Assembly: GCA_028112705.1 (NCBI GenBank) | Contig: JAOGYN010000006.1 | Location: 29,293-93,292 of the forward strand | Length of the DNA stretch: 64,000 nt | Source of the DNA: GCA-002712045 sp028112705 | Lineage (GTDB): Bacteria; Pseudomonadota; Alphaproteobacteria; Rhodobacterales; Rhodobacteraceae | Direction of reading: 5' to 3' | Part shown: in pieces, positions 34,736 through 43,851 of the stretch | Position numbering within the stretch: position 1 is the first letter of the stretch | How the letters are laid out: the number at the start of each line of letters is the position of its first letter | The notes under the pieces: generated by a model | Seen by the model: only the letters and a program-made list of their open reading frames with translations | Database searches by the model: none | What the model was told of the DNA's origin: nothing | Translations under genes and position numbers: made by a program

Positions 34736-35902
34736 ATGTCTAACGCTCCTCACTTTTCTATTAATTTAACATCTTTTGTTAAGGATCCTTATCCTTACTT
34801 AAAACAGATGCAACTCATTGCACCAATTAGTTATGTTCCAGAACTTGACGCAACATTGCTTACCTTACGAAACGATATATTTGTAAATGAAAAAAAAACT
34901 CATATCTTTTCTTCACTGCAGCCCGACGGATTAATGTCACAATTGATGGGCGAAAATATGATGCGTAAAGATGGCCATGCACATTTGATAGAAAGAAAAG
35001 CAATTTTCCCAACAGTTTCTCCAAAAACTGTGCGAGACGTTTGGAAAAGCCAATTTGTAGAAAATACAAAAGCTATAATACACAACATAAAAAATAATAA
35101 AAAAGCAGATTTAATGACAGAAATAGCTATGCCCGCATCAGCACACATGCTGAAGGTGATGACCGGCTTAACTAATATGGCTGATGAAGAAATGGATAGA
35201 ACTAGTCAGGGAATGATAGATGGCTGTTCTAATTATATTGGCGATCCTAAGATAACAGCCAATTGTAATGATTGCACCGATTCTATCGATCAACACATAA
35301 CAGATAAATTGAAAAATGGACTAAATGATGAAGACTTATCATTATTAGCGGTTCAAATTAAAGCTGGGTTATCCATGCCACAGGTTAGAGCCAATATAAA
35401 ACTAGCAATCTCAGGTGGTCAAAATGAACCAAGAGACGCTATTTCAGGAGCTATTGCGACAATATTAAAATATCCTAAACAACTTAAATTAGTTCGCGAA
35501 AAAAAATGCTCTTGGATGCAGGTATTTGAGGAATATGCTCGTTGGATGTCTCCTATTGGTATGTCCCCAAGACGAGTTGCAAAAGAATATTCTTACTCAA
35601 ATATTAATTTTGAGGTTAATGATAGAGTATTTCTTATGTTTGGAGCAGCCAATCGAGATCCTAATATTTTTTCAGATCCAGAAAAATTCAATATAACAAG
35701 GGACTGCAAAGATTCCATTGCATTTGGGGCTGGACCACATTTTTGTGCGGGAGCATGGGCATCAAAAGCATTAATCACAGAGGTTGTTTTGCCAATTATT
35801 TTTAATATGCTGCCCAACTTAAGATTAAACCCAGTATACCCAATTGAATATACAGGTTGGGCATTCAGAGGTCCATTGGCTGTAAATGTTATCTGGGACT
35901 AA
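34736..35902 (+). CDS. Cytochrome P450
   Basis: This encodes a 388-residue soluble bacterial P450. The heme-binding loop is FGAGPHFCAGAWASK with the ligand C337. The K-helix E-x-x-R (EEYARW) and the meander before the heme (NRDPNIFSDPEKFNI) are present. The I helix is unusual: SGGQNEPRD starting at S226, where most P450s have A/G-G-x-D/E-T with the oxygen-activating threonine. The substrate is unknown, and no ferredoxin or reductase gene lies nearby. It begins 77 bases after the vWA gene. Confidence 0.92.
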   Translation: MSNAPHFSINLTSFVKDPYPYLKQMQLIAPISYVPELDATLLTLRNDIFVNEKKTHIFSSLQPDGLMSQLMGENMMRKDGHAHLIERKAIFPTVSPKTVRDVWKSQFVENTKAIIHNIKNNKKADLMTEIAMPASAHMLKVMTGLTNMADEEMDRTSQGMIDGCSNYIGDPKITANCNDCTDSIDQHITDKLKNGLNDEDLSLLAVQIKAGLSMPQVRANIKLAISGGQNEPRDAISGAIATILKYPKQLKLVREKKCSWMQVFEEYARWMSPIGMSPRRVAKEYSYSNINFEVNDRVFLMFGAANRDPNIFSDPEKFNITRDCKDSIAFGAGPHFCAGAWASKALITEVVLPIIFNMLPNLRLNPVYPIEYTGWAFRGPLAVNVIWD

Positions 35903-35940
35903 ATCTTGCTGAATCATATCTGAAGGTTCATAAGCATATC

Positions 35941-36621
35941 ATGATCAAATTTGCCCCTATATTACTTGCATTAATTTACGGTTATATTATGTACCGGTTT
36001 TCTGTTTGGCGTACTAAATCAAATTTGGATAAAAACTCTACTTTGTTAGCTGATAAACCCATTAAAGCACTCACAGACAAAATGGCAAAATCTTTAGATT
36101 TACCTGAAATTAAAGTAAATATTTATGAAATTGAAGCGGTTAATGGCCTCGCAGCACCAGATGGACGTATTTTTATTACAAGAGGGTTTCTAAAAAAATA
36201 TTATAACAAGGAAGTCACAGCTTCTGAATTAGTTAGTGTAATAGCACATGAGCTTGGGCACGTTGCACTAGGGCATTCTCGAAAAAGGATGATTGATTTT
36301 TCTGGGCAAAATGCAATGAGAGTAGCCTTAATGATGATCTTAAATAGGTTTATACCAGGTGTGGGAGCCTTGGTTGCAAATTTTCTAACGAGTTTACTAG
36401 CAGCCAAATTATCACGCAAAGACGAATATGAGGCCGATGCTTACGCCAGTGCGTTACTAACTAAGTCAGATATCGGAATTAAAGGGCAAAAAGATTTATT
36501 AATTAAGCTTGAGAAAATTTCTAGTGGAGTTGGAAATATGCCAGCTTGGTTATTAAGCCACCCAAAAACAAAAAATAGGATAGACGCCATCGAGATCCTA
36601 GAAAAGGCTTGGCAAAAGTAA
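35941..36621 (+). CDS. M48-family metalloprotease
   Basis: This encodes a 226-residue membrane-anchored zinc protease. A single N-terminal segment (APILLALIYGYIMYRF) anchors it; the zinc motif is HELGH at residues 103-107 (VIAHELGHVALGH), and the third ligand is in DEYEADAYAS. LAAPDGRIFITRGFL is typical of the M48B/LoiP-like group, which handles membrane or outer-membrane protein quality control. The open frame extends upstream into the P450 gene, but the ATG at 35941 gives the natural anchor. Its stop is seven bases from the convergent PIN gene. Confidence 0.9.
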   Translation: MIKFAPILLALIYGYIMYRFSVWRTKSNLDKNSTLLADKPIKALTDKMAKSLDLPEIKVNIYEIEAVNGLAAPDGRIFITRGFLKKYYNKEVTASELVSVIAHELGHVALGHSRKRMIDFSGQNAMRVALMMILNRFIPGVGALVANFLTSLLAAKLSRKDEYEADAYASALLTKSDIGIKGQKDLLIKLEKISSGVGNMPAWLLSHPKTKNRIDAIEILEKAWQK

Positions 36622-36628
36622 TAGAGGC

Positions 36629-37168
36629 TCAGCTAATTGCCTTTGCCAACTTTGGGAGTTGAGCTTTTTTCAATAAACTTTTAATACTTAATTGTTTTTC
36701 AAATGTTTTATTTATTTCATCCAACTCAAGATGGCAAATTTTGGAAACAAGATTTGAATTTTCTTTAAAAATTCCTAAAATAAACTGATCTGGTGTCACA
36801 CTAAATAAATTATATTTACCTATAACTGTATTTGGAAAATCTTTTTTATTGAATGTTATTATTCCTTTTGATTTTGACTTAATGGCAAGAGTTAAGACAT
36901 GGATATCATCAATATCTGGCAACCAATACTCTTCAGTGCTCGTGTCCTCTAATTTCCACATGGCATTTGGAAATCTCAGCTTTGTTTGTATTATTTCAAC
37001 TCTAGCTGACTCTGTACTAATTAATCCATTTTTCTTACTGGACCACATCCATTCTTCCATAATGTTTTTTGACCATACTGGTTTAAACTCACCAGAAAGT
37101 GCTAGTTTTAACAAAATATTTCTAACCACTGTCGGAAAAAGAACACATGTATCAAGTACGTACATCAT
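36629..37168 (-). CDS. PIN-domain protein without an evident antitoxin
   Basis: This encodes a 179-residue protein with a PIN-fold N-terminal part: YVLDTCVLFPTVVRN with the first acidic residue D6, then EEWMWSS, and LPDIDDIHVLTLAIKSKSKGIITFNKKDF with the further acidic residues. A C-terminal helical tail follows. PIN proteins are usually metal-dependent RNases, often VapC toxins; but the gene next to it is rlmI, overlapped by one base (TAATG), and no small antitoxin-like gene is present. A housekeeping or solitary RNase is as likely as a toxin. Confidence 0.75.
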   Translation of the reverse strand: MMYVLDTCVLFPTVVRNILLKLALSGEFKPVWSKNIMEEWMWSSKKNGLISTESARVEIIQTKLRFPNAMWKLEDTSTEEYWLPDIDDIHVLTLAIKSKSKGIITFNKKDFPNTVIGKYNLFSVTPDQFILGIFKENSNLVSKICHLELDEINKTFEKQLSIKSLLKKAQLPKLAKAIS

Positions 37169-38361
37169 TATATAATTCTAAAAAATAAAGCCTTTAAATA
37201 ACCAGTTTCAACTAATTGTGCACTTACTGGATGATCAGGACCAGCACTGCCATTATGAATAATTTGAGCTTGACGACCTGCTCTGGTTATTCCTCTCAAA
37301 CAAGCATTCCGAAACTTAGTCAGATCAACAGCGTGACTGCACGAACACAAAATTAAGTATCCCCTGGGGCCAACTAACCTAGCAGATAACAAAGCTACTC
37401 GCTCATATGCCCTCAACCCAGAATTTAATGTCTGTTTAGCTGGGGAAAATGCTGGGGGATCACAAACAACTATATCAAACTTTTCTCCTGATTTACCCAT
37501 TTCAGACATTGCGTCAAAAGCGTCCAGTTTTATTGTAGTAAATTTCTTGCTTACTCCAGATTCTTCCGCTCCTTTTTGAGCAAGCTCTAAAGCATTCTGC
37601 GAACTATCAACACAAGTTACAGCATCAGCACCCGCAACTAGTGCGGCTAAACCAAAACCACCTACATGTGAAAATACATCTAAGATTTTCTTATTTTTAG
37701 ACAATCTAGCGACAAATTCATGATTGGTTCTTTGATCGTAAAAAAGACCAGTTTTTTGACCATTTACTATATCAGCAAAATACTTTGCACCATTCATAGG
37801 CACCACTATCGGTTTAGTAACATCCCCGCGAACAACCTCCGTTATTTGATCTAAACCTTCCATTTTTCTTGATCTGCTCATTCCATTTAAAACAATATTT
37901 TTCATGCCCAGAGAAACCAAGCTATCAAGTATTTCTTCTTTATAACAATCAGCCCAAAATGAATTGGGCTGGAAAACTGCACTATCACCAAAACGGTCAA
38001 TAACGACACCAGGTAGGCCATCTGCTTCACCATGCGTTAATCTAAAAAAGGCGGTTTCAAACAACAATTCTCGCAATTCTAAAGCCACTTTTAATTGTTT
38101 TTTTATCCATCCTAAATCTATTGTTTCATCACAGTCCAAGTCTAAAAGACGCGCACTTATTTTAGAGTTTGGATTGAAAGAGAATAAGCCCATAGGTCCT
38201 AGCTCAGTATCTTCAATCTTAATAATTTCGCCAGGTTTTATATTTTTTGTTCGTCTATCAAGTGCTATTTCGTCACTATAATACCAAGGATATCCCTTTC
38301 GCCGAGGAGACGATTTTGCCTTTCTGAGACGGACTGTCGTGTATGGTTTAGTACTAATCAT
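37168..38361 (-). CDS. rlmI: 23S rRNA methyltransferase RlmI-like (PUA + SAM-dependent)
   Basis: This encodes a 397-residue class I SAM methyltransferase with an N-terminal PUA domain, of the RlmI (23S m5C1962) family. The PUA part starts LRKAKSSPRRKGYPWYYSDEI; the middle GEADGLPGVVIDRFGD is typical; the SAM site is KILDVFSHVGGFGLAALVAGAD and the catalytic region VVCDPPAFSPAK followed by LILCSCSHAV, holding the cysteine. Exact modified base is inferred from family only. It is coupled to the PIN gene downstream. Confidence 0.88.
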   Translation of the reverse strand: MISTKPYTTVRLRKAKSSPRRKGYPWYYSDEIALDRRTKNIKPGEIIKIEDTELGPMGLFSFNPNSKISARLLDLDCDETIDLGWIKKQLKVALELRELLFETAFFRLTHGEADGLPGVVIDRFGDSAVFQPNSFWADCYKEEILDSLVSLGMKNIVLNGMSRSRKMEGLDQITEVVRGDVTKPIVVPMNGAKYFADIVNGQKTGLFYDQRTNHEFVARLSKNKKILDVFSHVGGFGLAALVAGADAVTCVDSSQNALELAQKGAEESGVSKKFTTIKLDAFDAMSEMGKSGEKFDIVVCDPPAFSPAKQTLNSGLRAYERVALLSARLVGPRGYLILCSCSHAVDLTKFRNACLRGITRAGRQAQIIHNGSAGPDHPVSAQLVETGYLKALFFRII

Positions 38362-38426
38362 TTTTTTAACCTTAATATTAGAATTATAATAATTTAAATT
38401 TCGAAAAGCAAAAAACTTTTGGAATT

Positions 38427-38990
38427 TTATTCGAAGTATCCTGGTAAACTATTTGGAGCCGAAGCCACTTTTAACCAATCAAACATATAATCAGAAACAG
38501 ATCTAAAACAAATAAGTTTAATCTCATCATCTTTAACCATCCAAAATGCCGCAGCAAGTTGACCAATTCTTGATCTGCGTACGTCATTGACTTCAAAAAC
38601 CGACATATCAGCTGGGGTACCTTTTGCGAGGACCTCACAAACACCTTTGCCTTTTAAATTAAAAATAACTCTGGCGTCAGATACATTTGCCAGAAGATAA
38701 TGCTGACCATCTAAGTTTTTCTCTAAAGATTTAACATACTGGTCAATCTGGTCATAATCCACCAATACTAAAAGTTCGTCTGGAGCCATCCAAATAATAG
38801 AGATATTATTTGAAGTTGATACATTTCTAGCATTGGGCAAGGAAAGATTCAAATTCTCAGTTATTGTTTTTGTAAATGATTTGTCCGCAAGATCACCCTT
38901 AAGTGATATCATGCCAATGGCTTCAGATAAATTTATTTCTATTGCACCCTTATAACTTAATTCATCAAAATTATTTTTGAAGTCAGGCAT
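38427..38990 (-). CDS. soxG: Sarcosine oxidase gamma subunit
   Basis: This encodes a 187-residue gamma subunit of heterotetrameric sarcosine oxidase. It has the GcvT-like fold: ISIIWMAPDELLVLVDY, then LANVSDARVIFNLKGKGVCEVLAKGTPADMS and RRSRIGQLAAAFWM with SVSDYMFDWLKVAS at the end. The ATG at 38990 overlaps the 3' end of soxA by eight bases with GAAGGA upstream; starts at 39014 and 39029 are possible. It is the last gene of the soxBDAG transcript. Confidence 0.9.
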   Translation of the reverse strand: MPDFKNNFDELSYKGAIEINLSEAIGMISLKGDLADKSFTKTITENLNLSLPNARNVSTSNNISIIWMAPDELLVLVDYDQIDQYVKSLEKNLDGQHYLLANVSDARVIFNLKGKGVCEVLAKGTPADMSVFEVNDVRRSRIGQLAAAFWMVKDDEIKLICFRSVSDYMFDWLKVASAPNSLPGYFE

Positions 38991-41900
38991 TTTGACTTTT
39001 TCCTTCTTTATCATAAAATATTGGATCACAAATGACAGCTTTTGTTACAGTTCCATCTAAATTTGGAAAATTCAAAACTTCTTCCATTCTTTCTGGACCT
39101 TTATGAACAAGAGCAAATGCGATTGATCTCTCAAGGGTTGGAGAATAGTAACTTGAAGTTACTCGGCCAATCATATTCTTGTGACCATATTTGTTTAAAT
39201 CATCGTCAATAGCATAACTTCCGTCAGGTAAAATAACAGTTGGGTCAATTGTTTTAAGGCCAACTAATTTCCATCTCTCATCCGACTGTAAAAAGTCTCT
39301 CAATTGTGCCCTTTTACCGATGAAGTCTTCTTTCTTTTTAGAAATTGCCCAATCAAGTCCAAGATCTTGTGGGATGACAGTTCCGTCAGTTTCATCACCA
39401 ATCATAATAAAACCTTTTTCGGCACGCATCACATGCAAAGCTTCTGTACCATAGGGCATAATATTATGCTCATCACCAGCGCTTAAAGCAGAATTCCAAA
39501 ACTCTTGAGCCATCCTTGCGGGCACTGCAATTTCATAAGAAAGCTCTCCAGAAAAAGAAATCCGAAATATTCTAGCATTTATTCCAGCAATTTTTCCTTC
39601 TGAAAATGACATGAATGGCAATCCTTCTGGGCTAATATCAATGCCCTCAACTCCCATCTTTGCAATCACTTGACGCGCTTTGGGACCAACAATAGCAATT
39701 TGTGAATACTGTTCGGTCAAATTCAAAGTATAAACTTTCCAATCCCACCATTCGGTTTGTAACCATTCTTCCATATGAGCATGTATTCGATCTGATCCCC
39801 CTGAGGTAGTGTGACATAGGTAAGAATCTTCCGACAATCTTACCACAACACCATCGTCTGATAAAAACCCATTTTCGCTACACATCAAGCCATACCGGCA
39901 TTTTCCCACTTTTAAATTAGACATCATATTTGTGTAAATCATATCTAAAAATTTTCCAGCATCTGGACCTTTGACAAGAATTTTTCCAAGTGTTGAGGCA
40001 TCTAGTATCCCACAATTATTTCTTGTGTTTAAAATTTCACGCTCAACTGCTTCTTTAATATTTTCATTTCCACGTATAAAACAATATGGTCTCCGCCAAT
40101 CAGCGACTGGCTCCCATATTGCTCCATTGTCATTTATCCATTTGTGAATGGATGTTTTTCTAATAGGTTTAAATAAATTTCCACGCGCATCACCACCAAT
40201 CGAACCCAAAGATATTGGATGATAAGGAGGACGGAAAGTTGTTGTACCCACGTCAGGTATTGGCAGATTAAGGCTATTTGACAAAACAGCTAATCCATTA
40301 ATATTTGATAATTTTCCTTGATCTGTAGCCATACCCAAAGTCGTATATCTTTTTGTATGCTCAACACTTTCGAAACCTTCCTGTGCAGAAAGCTCTACAT
40401 CTGTGACCTTCACATCATTTTGAAAATCTAACCAAGTTTTCATTTTTAACTTTTGACTTGCTCCTTGTGGCATAAACCAAACTGGAACTAGTTGATCTTC
40501 TTTTATTGCAATAGATTTAGGGCATTTTATTTTAGGTAACTTGCCAGTAATTTTTTTCACAATTGCGATACTAGCGTCATGAGCGTTCAAAAGAACTTCA
40601 TCAATTAATAAATGTCCATTGGCAGTTCCAGCAACTGTTACAAATTGTTCACCGTTTGCGCCAAGAGGGGGTCTAGTATTATCGGGCTTAAACATACAGT
40701 CATAGTCATCCCAATTGAGTTTTCCTCCACAATGCGACCACAGATGTACCACTGGAGACCAACCTCCTGACATTGCAACACAATCACAGCTAATTTCTTC
40801 TAAGACTTCTCCTCCACCTGCCTGAGAACATATAGTAATACTTTCAACTTTTTTTGAACCTTTAACTGTTGATATACCTTTACCTGTTTCTATTCTGATA
40901 CCCAATTTGCGAGCCTGAGCCGGTAGATCTCCTGTTACAGAGGATCTAGCGTCAATTATACAGGGAACTTCTAATCCCACATTTTTCATAACTATCGCCG
41001 TTCTATAAGCATCATCATTATTTGTAACGATAATAGTCTTATCACCACAAGAAACACCAAAATTTACCGCATAATCCCTAACAGAAGCAGCCAACATTAC
41101 TCCTGGGAGATCGTTCCCAGCAAAAGACAATGGCCGTTCGATAGCTCCCGTAGCAGTAATAATATGTTTAGCACGTACTCTCCATAATCTTTGCCGAAGG
41201 CCACCCTCTTCCTTGGAACCATCCATTAGATTTTCATTCAACAAAACATATCCATGATCATATACACCTGCACCCATAGTGTTTAATCTCAATTTAATAT
41301 TATCTACTTTTGAAAGCTTATTTATTTGCTCATCTATCCAATCTGCTGATAGTCCATCGTCGATATCAACATTATCTATAGAAGCTCTTCCTCCCCAATA
41401 ATCATTTTGCTCGATCATTAGAATTTTTAAACCACTTTTCATTGCTGCCCTAGCTGCAGTAATACCAGCTATGCCACCACCTATAATCAATAAATCAACA
41501 TGAGCATAAAAATATTCATAAGAATCAGGATCTTTTTCAGTTGGAGCAGAACCAAGCCCAGCAGCTCGTCTAATAATTGGTTCAAAAATATGCTTCCAAG
41601 CAAACCTTGGATGAATAAATGTTTTATAATAGAATCCCGCGGGTAAAAACCGAGAAAGTCCAGAGTTTATGACGCCAATATCAAATTCCAAAGTAGGCCA
41701 GTGATTTTGACTTTTAACCTGTAAACCATCAAATAATTTTGTTGTGGTAGCCCTTTGGTTAGGTTCAAAAGTTGATCCAGACCCAGTTTCAAATAATGCA
41801 TTTGGCTCTTCTGGACCTGCCGCTACAATCCCACGTGGCCTATGGTATTTAAAGGAACGCCCAACAAGGACCTGATTATTAGCTAAAAGCGCTGATGCTA

Positions 41901-42003
41901 GGGTATCACCTTTAAAGCCCTTTAGCCTCTTACCATTAAACGTAAATTCTTGGGATAAATCTCTATCCAAAAGAATACCACCAGTTTTAAGTCGTGTGCT
42001 CAT
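38983..42003 (-). CDS. soxA: Sarcosine oxidase alpha subunit
   Basis: This encodes a 1006-residue alpha subunit. Domains in order: a ferredoxin-like N-terminal part (TFNGKRLKGFKGDTLASALLANN), an NAD/FAD-type Rossmann module with LLIIGGGIAGITAARAA at about residues 170-185, and, from about residue 600, a tetrahydrofolate-binding aminomethyltransferase (GcvT) part with ERSIAFALVHKG near the end. It receives formaldehyde-level carbon from sarcosine and links it to tetrahydrofolate. It begins at 42003 with ATG sharing a base with the soxD stop (TAATG). Here sox means sarcosine oxidase, not sulfur oxidation. Confidence 0.96.
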   Translation of the reverse strand: MSTRLKTGGILLDRDLSQEFTFNGKRLKGFKGDTLASALLANNQVLVGRSFKYHRPRGIVAAGPEEPNALFETGSGSTFEPNQRATTTKLFDGLQVKSQNHWPTLEFDIGVINSGLSRFLPAGFYYKTFIHPRFAWKHIFEPIIRRAAGLGSAPTEKDPDSYEYFYAHVDLLIIGGGIAGITAARAAMKSGLKILMIEQNDYWGGRASIDNVDIDDGLSADWIDEQINKLSKVDNIKLRLNTMGAGVYDHGYVLLNENLMDGSKEEGGLRQRLWRVRAKHIITATGAIERPLSFAGNDLPGVMLAASVRDYAVNFGVSCGDKTIIVTNNDDAYRTAIVMKNVGLEVPCIIDARSSVTGDLPAQARKLGIRIETGKGISTVKGSKKVESITICSQAGGGEVLEEISCDCVAMSGGWSPVVHLWSHCGGKLNWDDYDCMFKPDNTRPPLGANGEQFVTVAGTANGHLLIDEVLLNAHDASIAIVKKITGKLPKIKCPKSIAIKEDQLVPVWFMPQGASQKLKMKTWLDFQNDVKVTDVELSAQEGFESVEHTKRYTTLGMATDQGKLSNINGLAVLSNSLNLPIPDVGTTTFRPPYHPISLGSIGGDARGNLFKPIRKTSIHKWINDNGAIWEPVADWRRPYCFIRGNENIKEAVEREILNTRNNCGILDASTLGKILVKGPDAGKFLDMIYTNMMSNLKVGKCRYGLMCSENGFLSDDGVVVRLSEDSYLCHTTSGGSDRIHAHMEEWLQTEWWDWKVYTLNLTEQYSQIAIVGPKARQVIAKMGVEGIDISPEGLPFMSFSEGKIAGINARIFRISFSGELSYEIAVPARMAQEFWNSALSAGDEHNIMPYGTEALHVMRAEKGFIMIGDETDGTVIPQDLGLDWAISKKKEDFIGKRAQLRDFLQSDERWKLVGLKTIDPTVILPDGSYAIDDDLNKYGHKNMIGRVTSSYYSPTLERSIAFALVHKGPERMEEVLNFPNLDGTVTKAVICDPIFYDKEGKSQNA

Positions 42004-42323
42004 TAAAAACTCTCCCATTCAGGACGTTTTCTTATAATGATTGAAAGAAGTTCTTTTGGAGGTTCCAATGTTTGAGCTAAATATGTTCCAAACACCTCAA
42101 GTGTGATTGAGCAACGCGCAGCATGAAACCATTTTCCACAACCATAAGTATGATGCCATCTTTCAAAATTCACCCCTTTTACGTTTTTGCGTATAAATAG
42201 GTAACTTTCAAACTCATCATCAGATGAACCTGGCCCAAACCTTTTTAGATGAGCTTCACCACCTGCAGTCAGCTCAGTTTCTTCTGCCTCAACTCCACAA
42301 TAAGGGCATTTAATAATTAACAT
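42003..42323 (-). CDS. soxD: Sarcosine oxidase delta subunit
   Basis: This encodes the 106-residue delta subunit, the structural zinc-binding part of the heterotetramer. IKCPYCGVEAEETEL carries the first cysteine pair; HHTYGCGKWFHAARC supplies the remaining histidine and cysteine ligands. FGPGSSDDEFESYLF is a family hallmark. It lies 42 bases after soxB and is coupled to soxA. Confidence 0.95.
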   Translation of the reverse strand: MLIIKCPYCGVEAEETELTAGGEAHLKRFGPGSSDDEFESYLFIRKNVKGVNFERWHHTYGCGKWFHAARCSITLEVFGTYLAQTLEPPKELLSIIIRKRPEWESF

Positions 42324-42365
42324 TTACAGATCCTTATAAAACACTTCTTAACATATGATTAGAAA

Positions 42366-43613
42366 TTAATGCGCAACACCAGCCGCTACACTTTCATCAA
42401 TAAATCGTCCTTCTTTAAATCTATCTAAACTAAATGCTGATGCTAATATACTAGGGCTTCCAGTTGCCATTGTTTCTGCCATCGCCCATCCAGAGCCAGG
42501 GATAGCTTTAAATCCACCAGTACCCCAGCCACAATTAATAAAACATCCTGAAAGAGGTGTCTTAGAAATAATAGGCGACCGATCACCAGTCACGTCAACA
42601 ATACCACCCCATTGCCGCAGCATCTTCAGCCTAGAGATCATTGGGAAAGTTTCGATTAAGGCCCTTACCGTCTCCTCTATATGGTGAAAACTGCCGCGTT
42701 GTGTGTAATTATTAAATCCGTCTGTTCCACCACCTATAACCATTTCACCCTTATCAGATTGGCTCATATAACCGTGGACTGTATTTGCCATAACCACGAC
42801 GTCCATACAGGGTTTAACCGGTTCAGAAACTAAAGCTTGCAATGCTACACTTTCAATAGGAAGCCTAAAACCACCTTTGTCTGCTAATACACTTGAATTA
42901 CCAGCCACAACCATACCTAAAGTTTTAGTTTTTATTTTCCCTTTTGTAGTTTCTATTCCAGTAACATGCCCTTTAGATTGCATTATTTCAGTAACTTCAC
43001 ACTTTTGAATGATATCCATACCCATATCAGAACAAGCTCTTGCATATCCCCAAGCTACTGCGTCGTGCCGTGCTGTTCCACCCCGAGGCTGCCACAATGC
43101 ACCTAAAACAGGGAAGCGAGGGCCAGATAACTCAATGATTGGACATAATTTTTTCACTGTTTTCGGTGCAATAAATTCTGTTTCTACACCTTGTAGATTA
43201 TTAGCATGAGCAGTACGCCGATATCCTCGGATCTCGTGTTCTGTCTGAGCCAGCATCATTACACCTCTAGGCGAGAACATGATGTTATAATTTAAGTCTT
43301 GTGAGAGCGTTTCATATAATGATCTAGCTTTCTCGTAAATTGCCGCTGAGGAGTCCTGTAAGTAATTTGACCTAATAATAGTAGTATTACGACCGGTATT
43401 CCCACCACCAAGCCATCCCTTTTCAATTATCGCAACATTTTTTATTCCATAATTTTTCCCCAAATAATAAGCCGTTGCCAAGCCATGCCCACCAGCACCA
43501 ATTATAATTACATCGTATTCCTTTTTAGGCTCAGGAGAACGCCAAGCTCTCTCCCATCCAGTATGATATCTGAAAGCTTCTCTAACTATTGCCGCTACTG
43601 AATATTTTCTCAT
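42366..43613 (-). CDS. soxB: Sarcosine oxidase beta subunit
   Basis: This encodes a 415-residue flavoprotein, the subunit that oxidises sarcosine (N-methylglycine) to glycine. FAD-binding GAGGHGLATAYYLGKN lies at about residues 38-53. H183, in GGTARHDAVAWGYA, matches the histidine to which FMN is covalently attached in characterised enzymes. GGIVDVTGDRSPIIS and INCGWGTGGFKAIPGSGWA are typical. It opens the leftward operon soxBDAG, which suggests use of methylated amines or glycine betaine breakdown products as nitrogen or carbon sources. No upstream demethylation genes are in the window. Confidence 0.96.
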   Translation of the reverse strand: MRKYSVAAIVREAFRYHTGWERAWRSPEPKKEYDVIIIGAGGHGLATAYYLGKNYGIKNVAIIEKGWLGGGNTGRNTTIIRSNYLQDSSAAIYEKARSLYETLSQDLNYNIMFSPRGVMMLAQTEHEIRGYRRTAHANNLQGVETEFIAPKTVKKLCPIIELSGPRFPVLGALWQPRGGTARHDAVAWGYARACSDMGMDIIQKCEVTEIMQSKGHVTGIETTKGKIKTKTLGMVVAGNSSVLADKGGFRLPIESVALQALVSEPVKPCMDVVVMANTVHGYMSQSDKGEMVIGGGTDGFNNYTQRGSFHHIEETVRALIETFPMISRLKMLRQWGGIVDVTGDRSPIISKTPLSGCFINCGWGTGGFKAIPGSGWAMAETMATGSPSILASAFSLDRFKEGRFIDESVAAGVAH

Positions 43614-43785
43614 AAATTCACTTTCCTAACGGTGACAATTAAAACAAAATAAATTACACATCTGATTGATGGATTAAATGCGCCTAAAATCTACAAATTC
43701 CAATAGTTAAATCGGCCTGTTACAACTAATTTGCGACAATTCTTAAAACAACTCTTTGATTATTACCCAAACACACCATATAGAC

Positions 43786-43809
43786 GTACATAATTACTCA
43801 TTAATGTAC
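43786..43809. promoter_or_regulatory. Dyad in the soxB-ccmI divergent region
   Basis: A 24-bp imperfect inverted repeat with perfect outer arms GTACAT / ATGTAC (43786-43791 and 43804-43809). A third GTACAT stands at 43846-43851, directly before the ccmI start. The dyad lies about 40 bases before ccmI and 170 before soxB, a plausible operator position; the regulator is unknown. Confidence 0.3.
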
Positions 43810-43851
43810 TATATTACTTAATTTGTTTTAGAGGTGCAAATAGGTGTACAT

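Noticed and set aside
38427..43613. sox genes as thiosulfate oxidation
   Set aside because: The proteins are sarcosine oxidase subunits (FAD/FMN and GcvT-type), unrelated to the sulfur-oxidising SoxABXYZ proteins of the same name.
43621..43785. Glycine riboswitch ahead of soxB
   Set aside because: No paired aptamer-like stems or conserved core could be found in the soxB leader.
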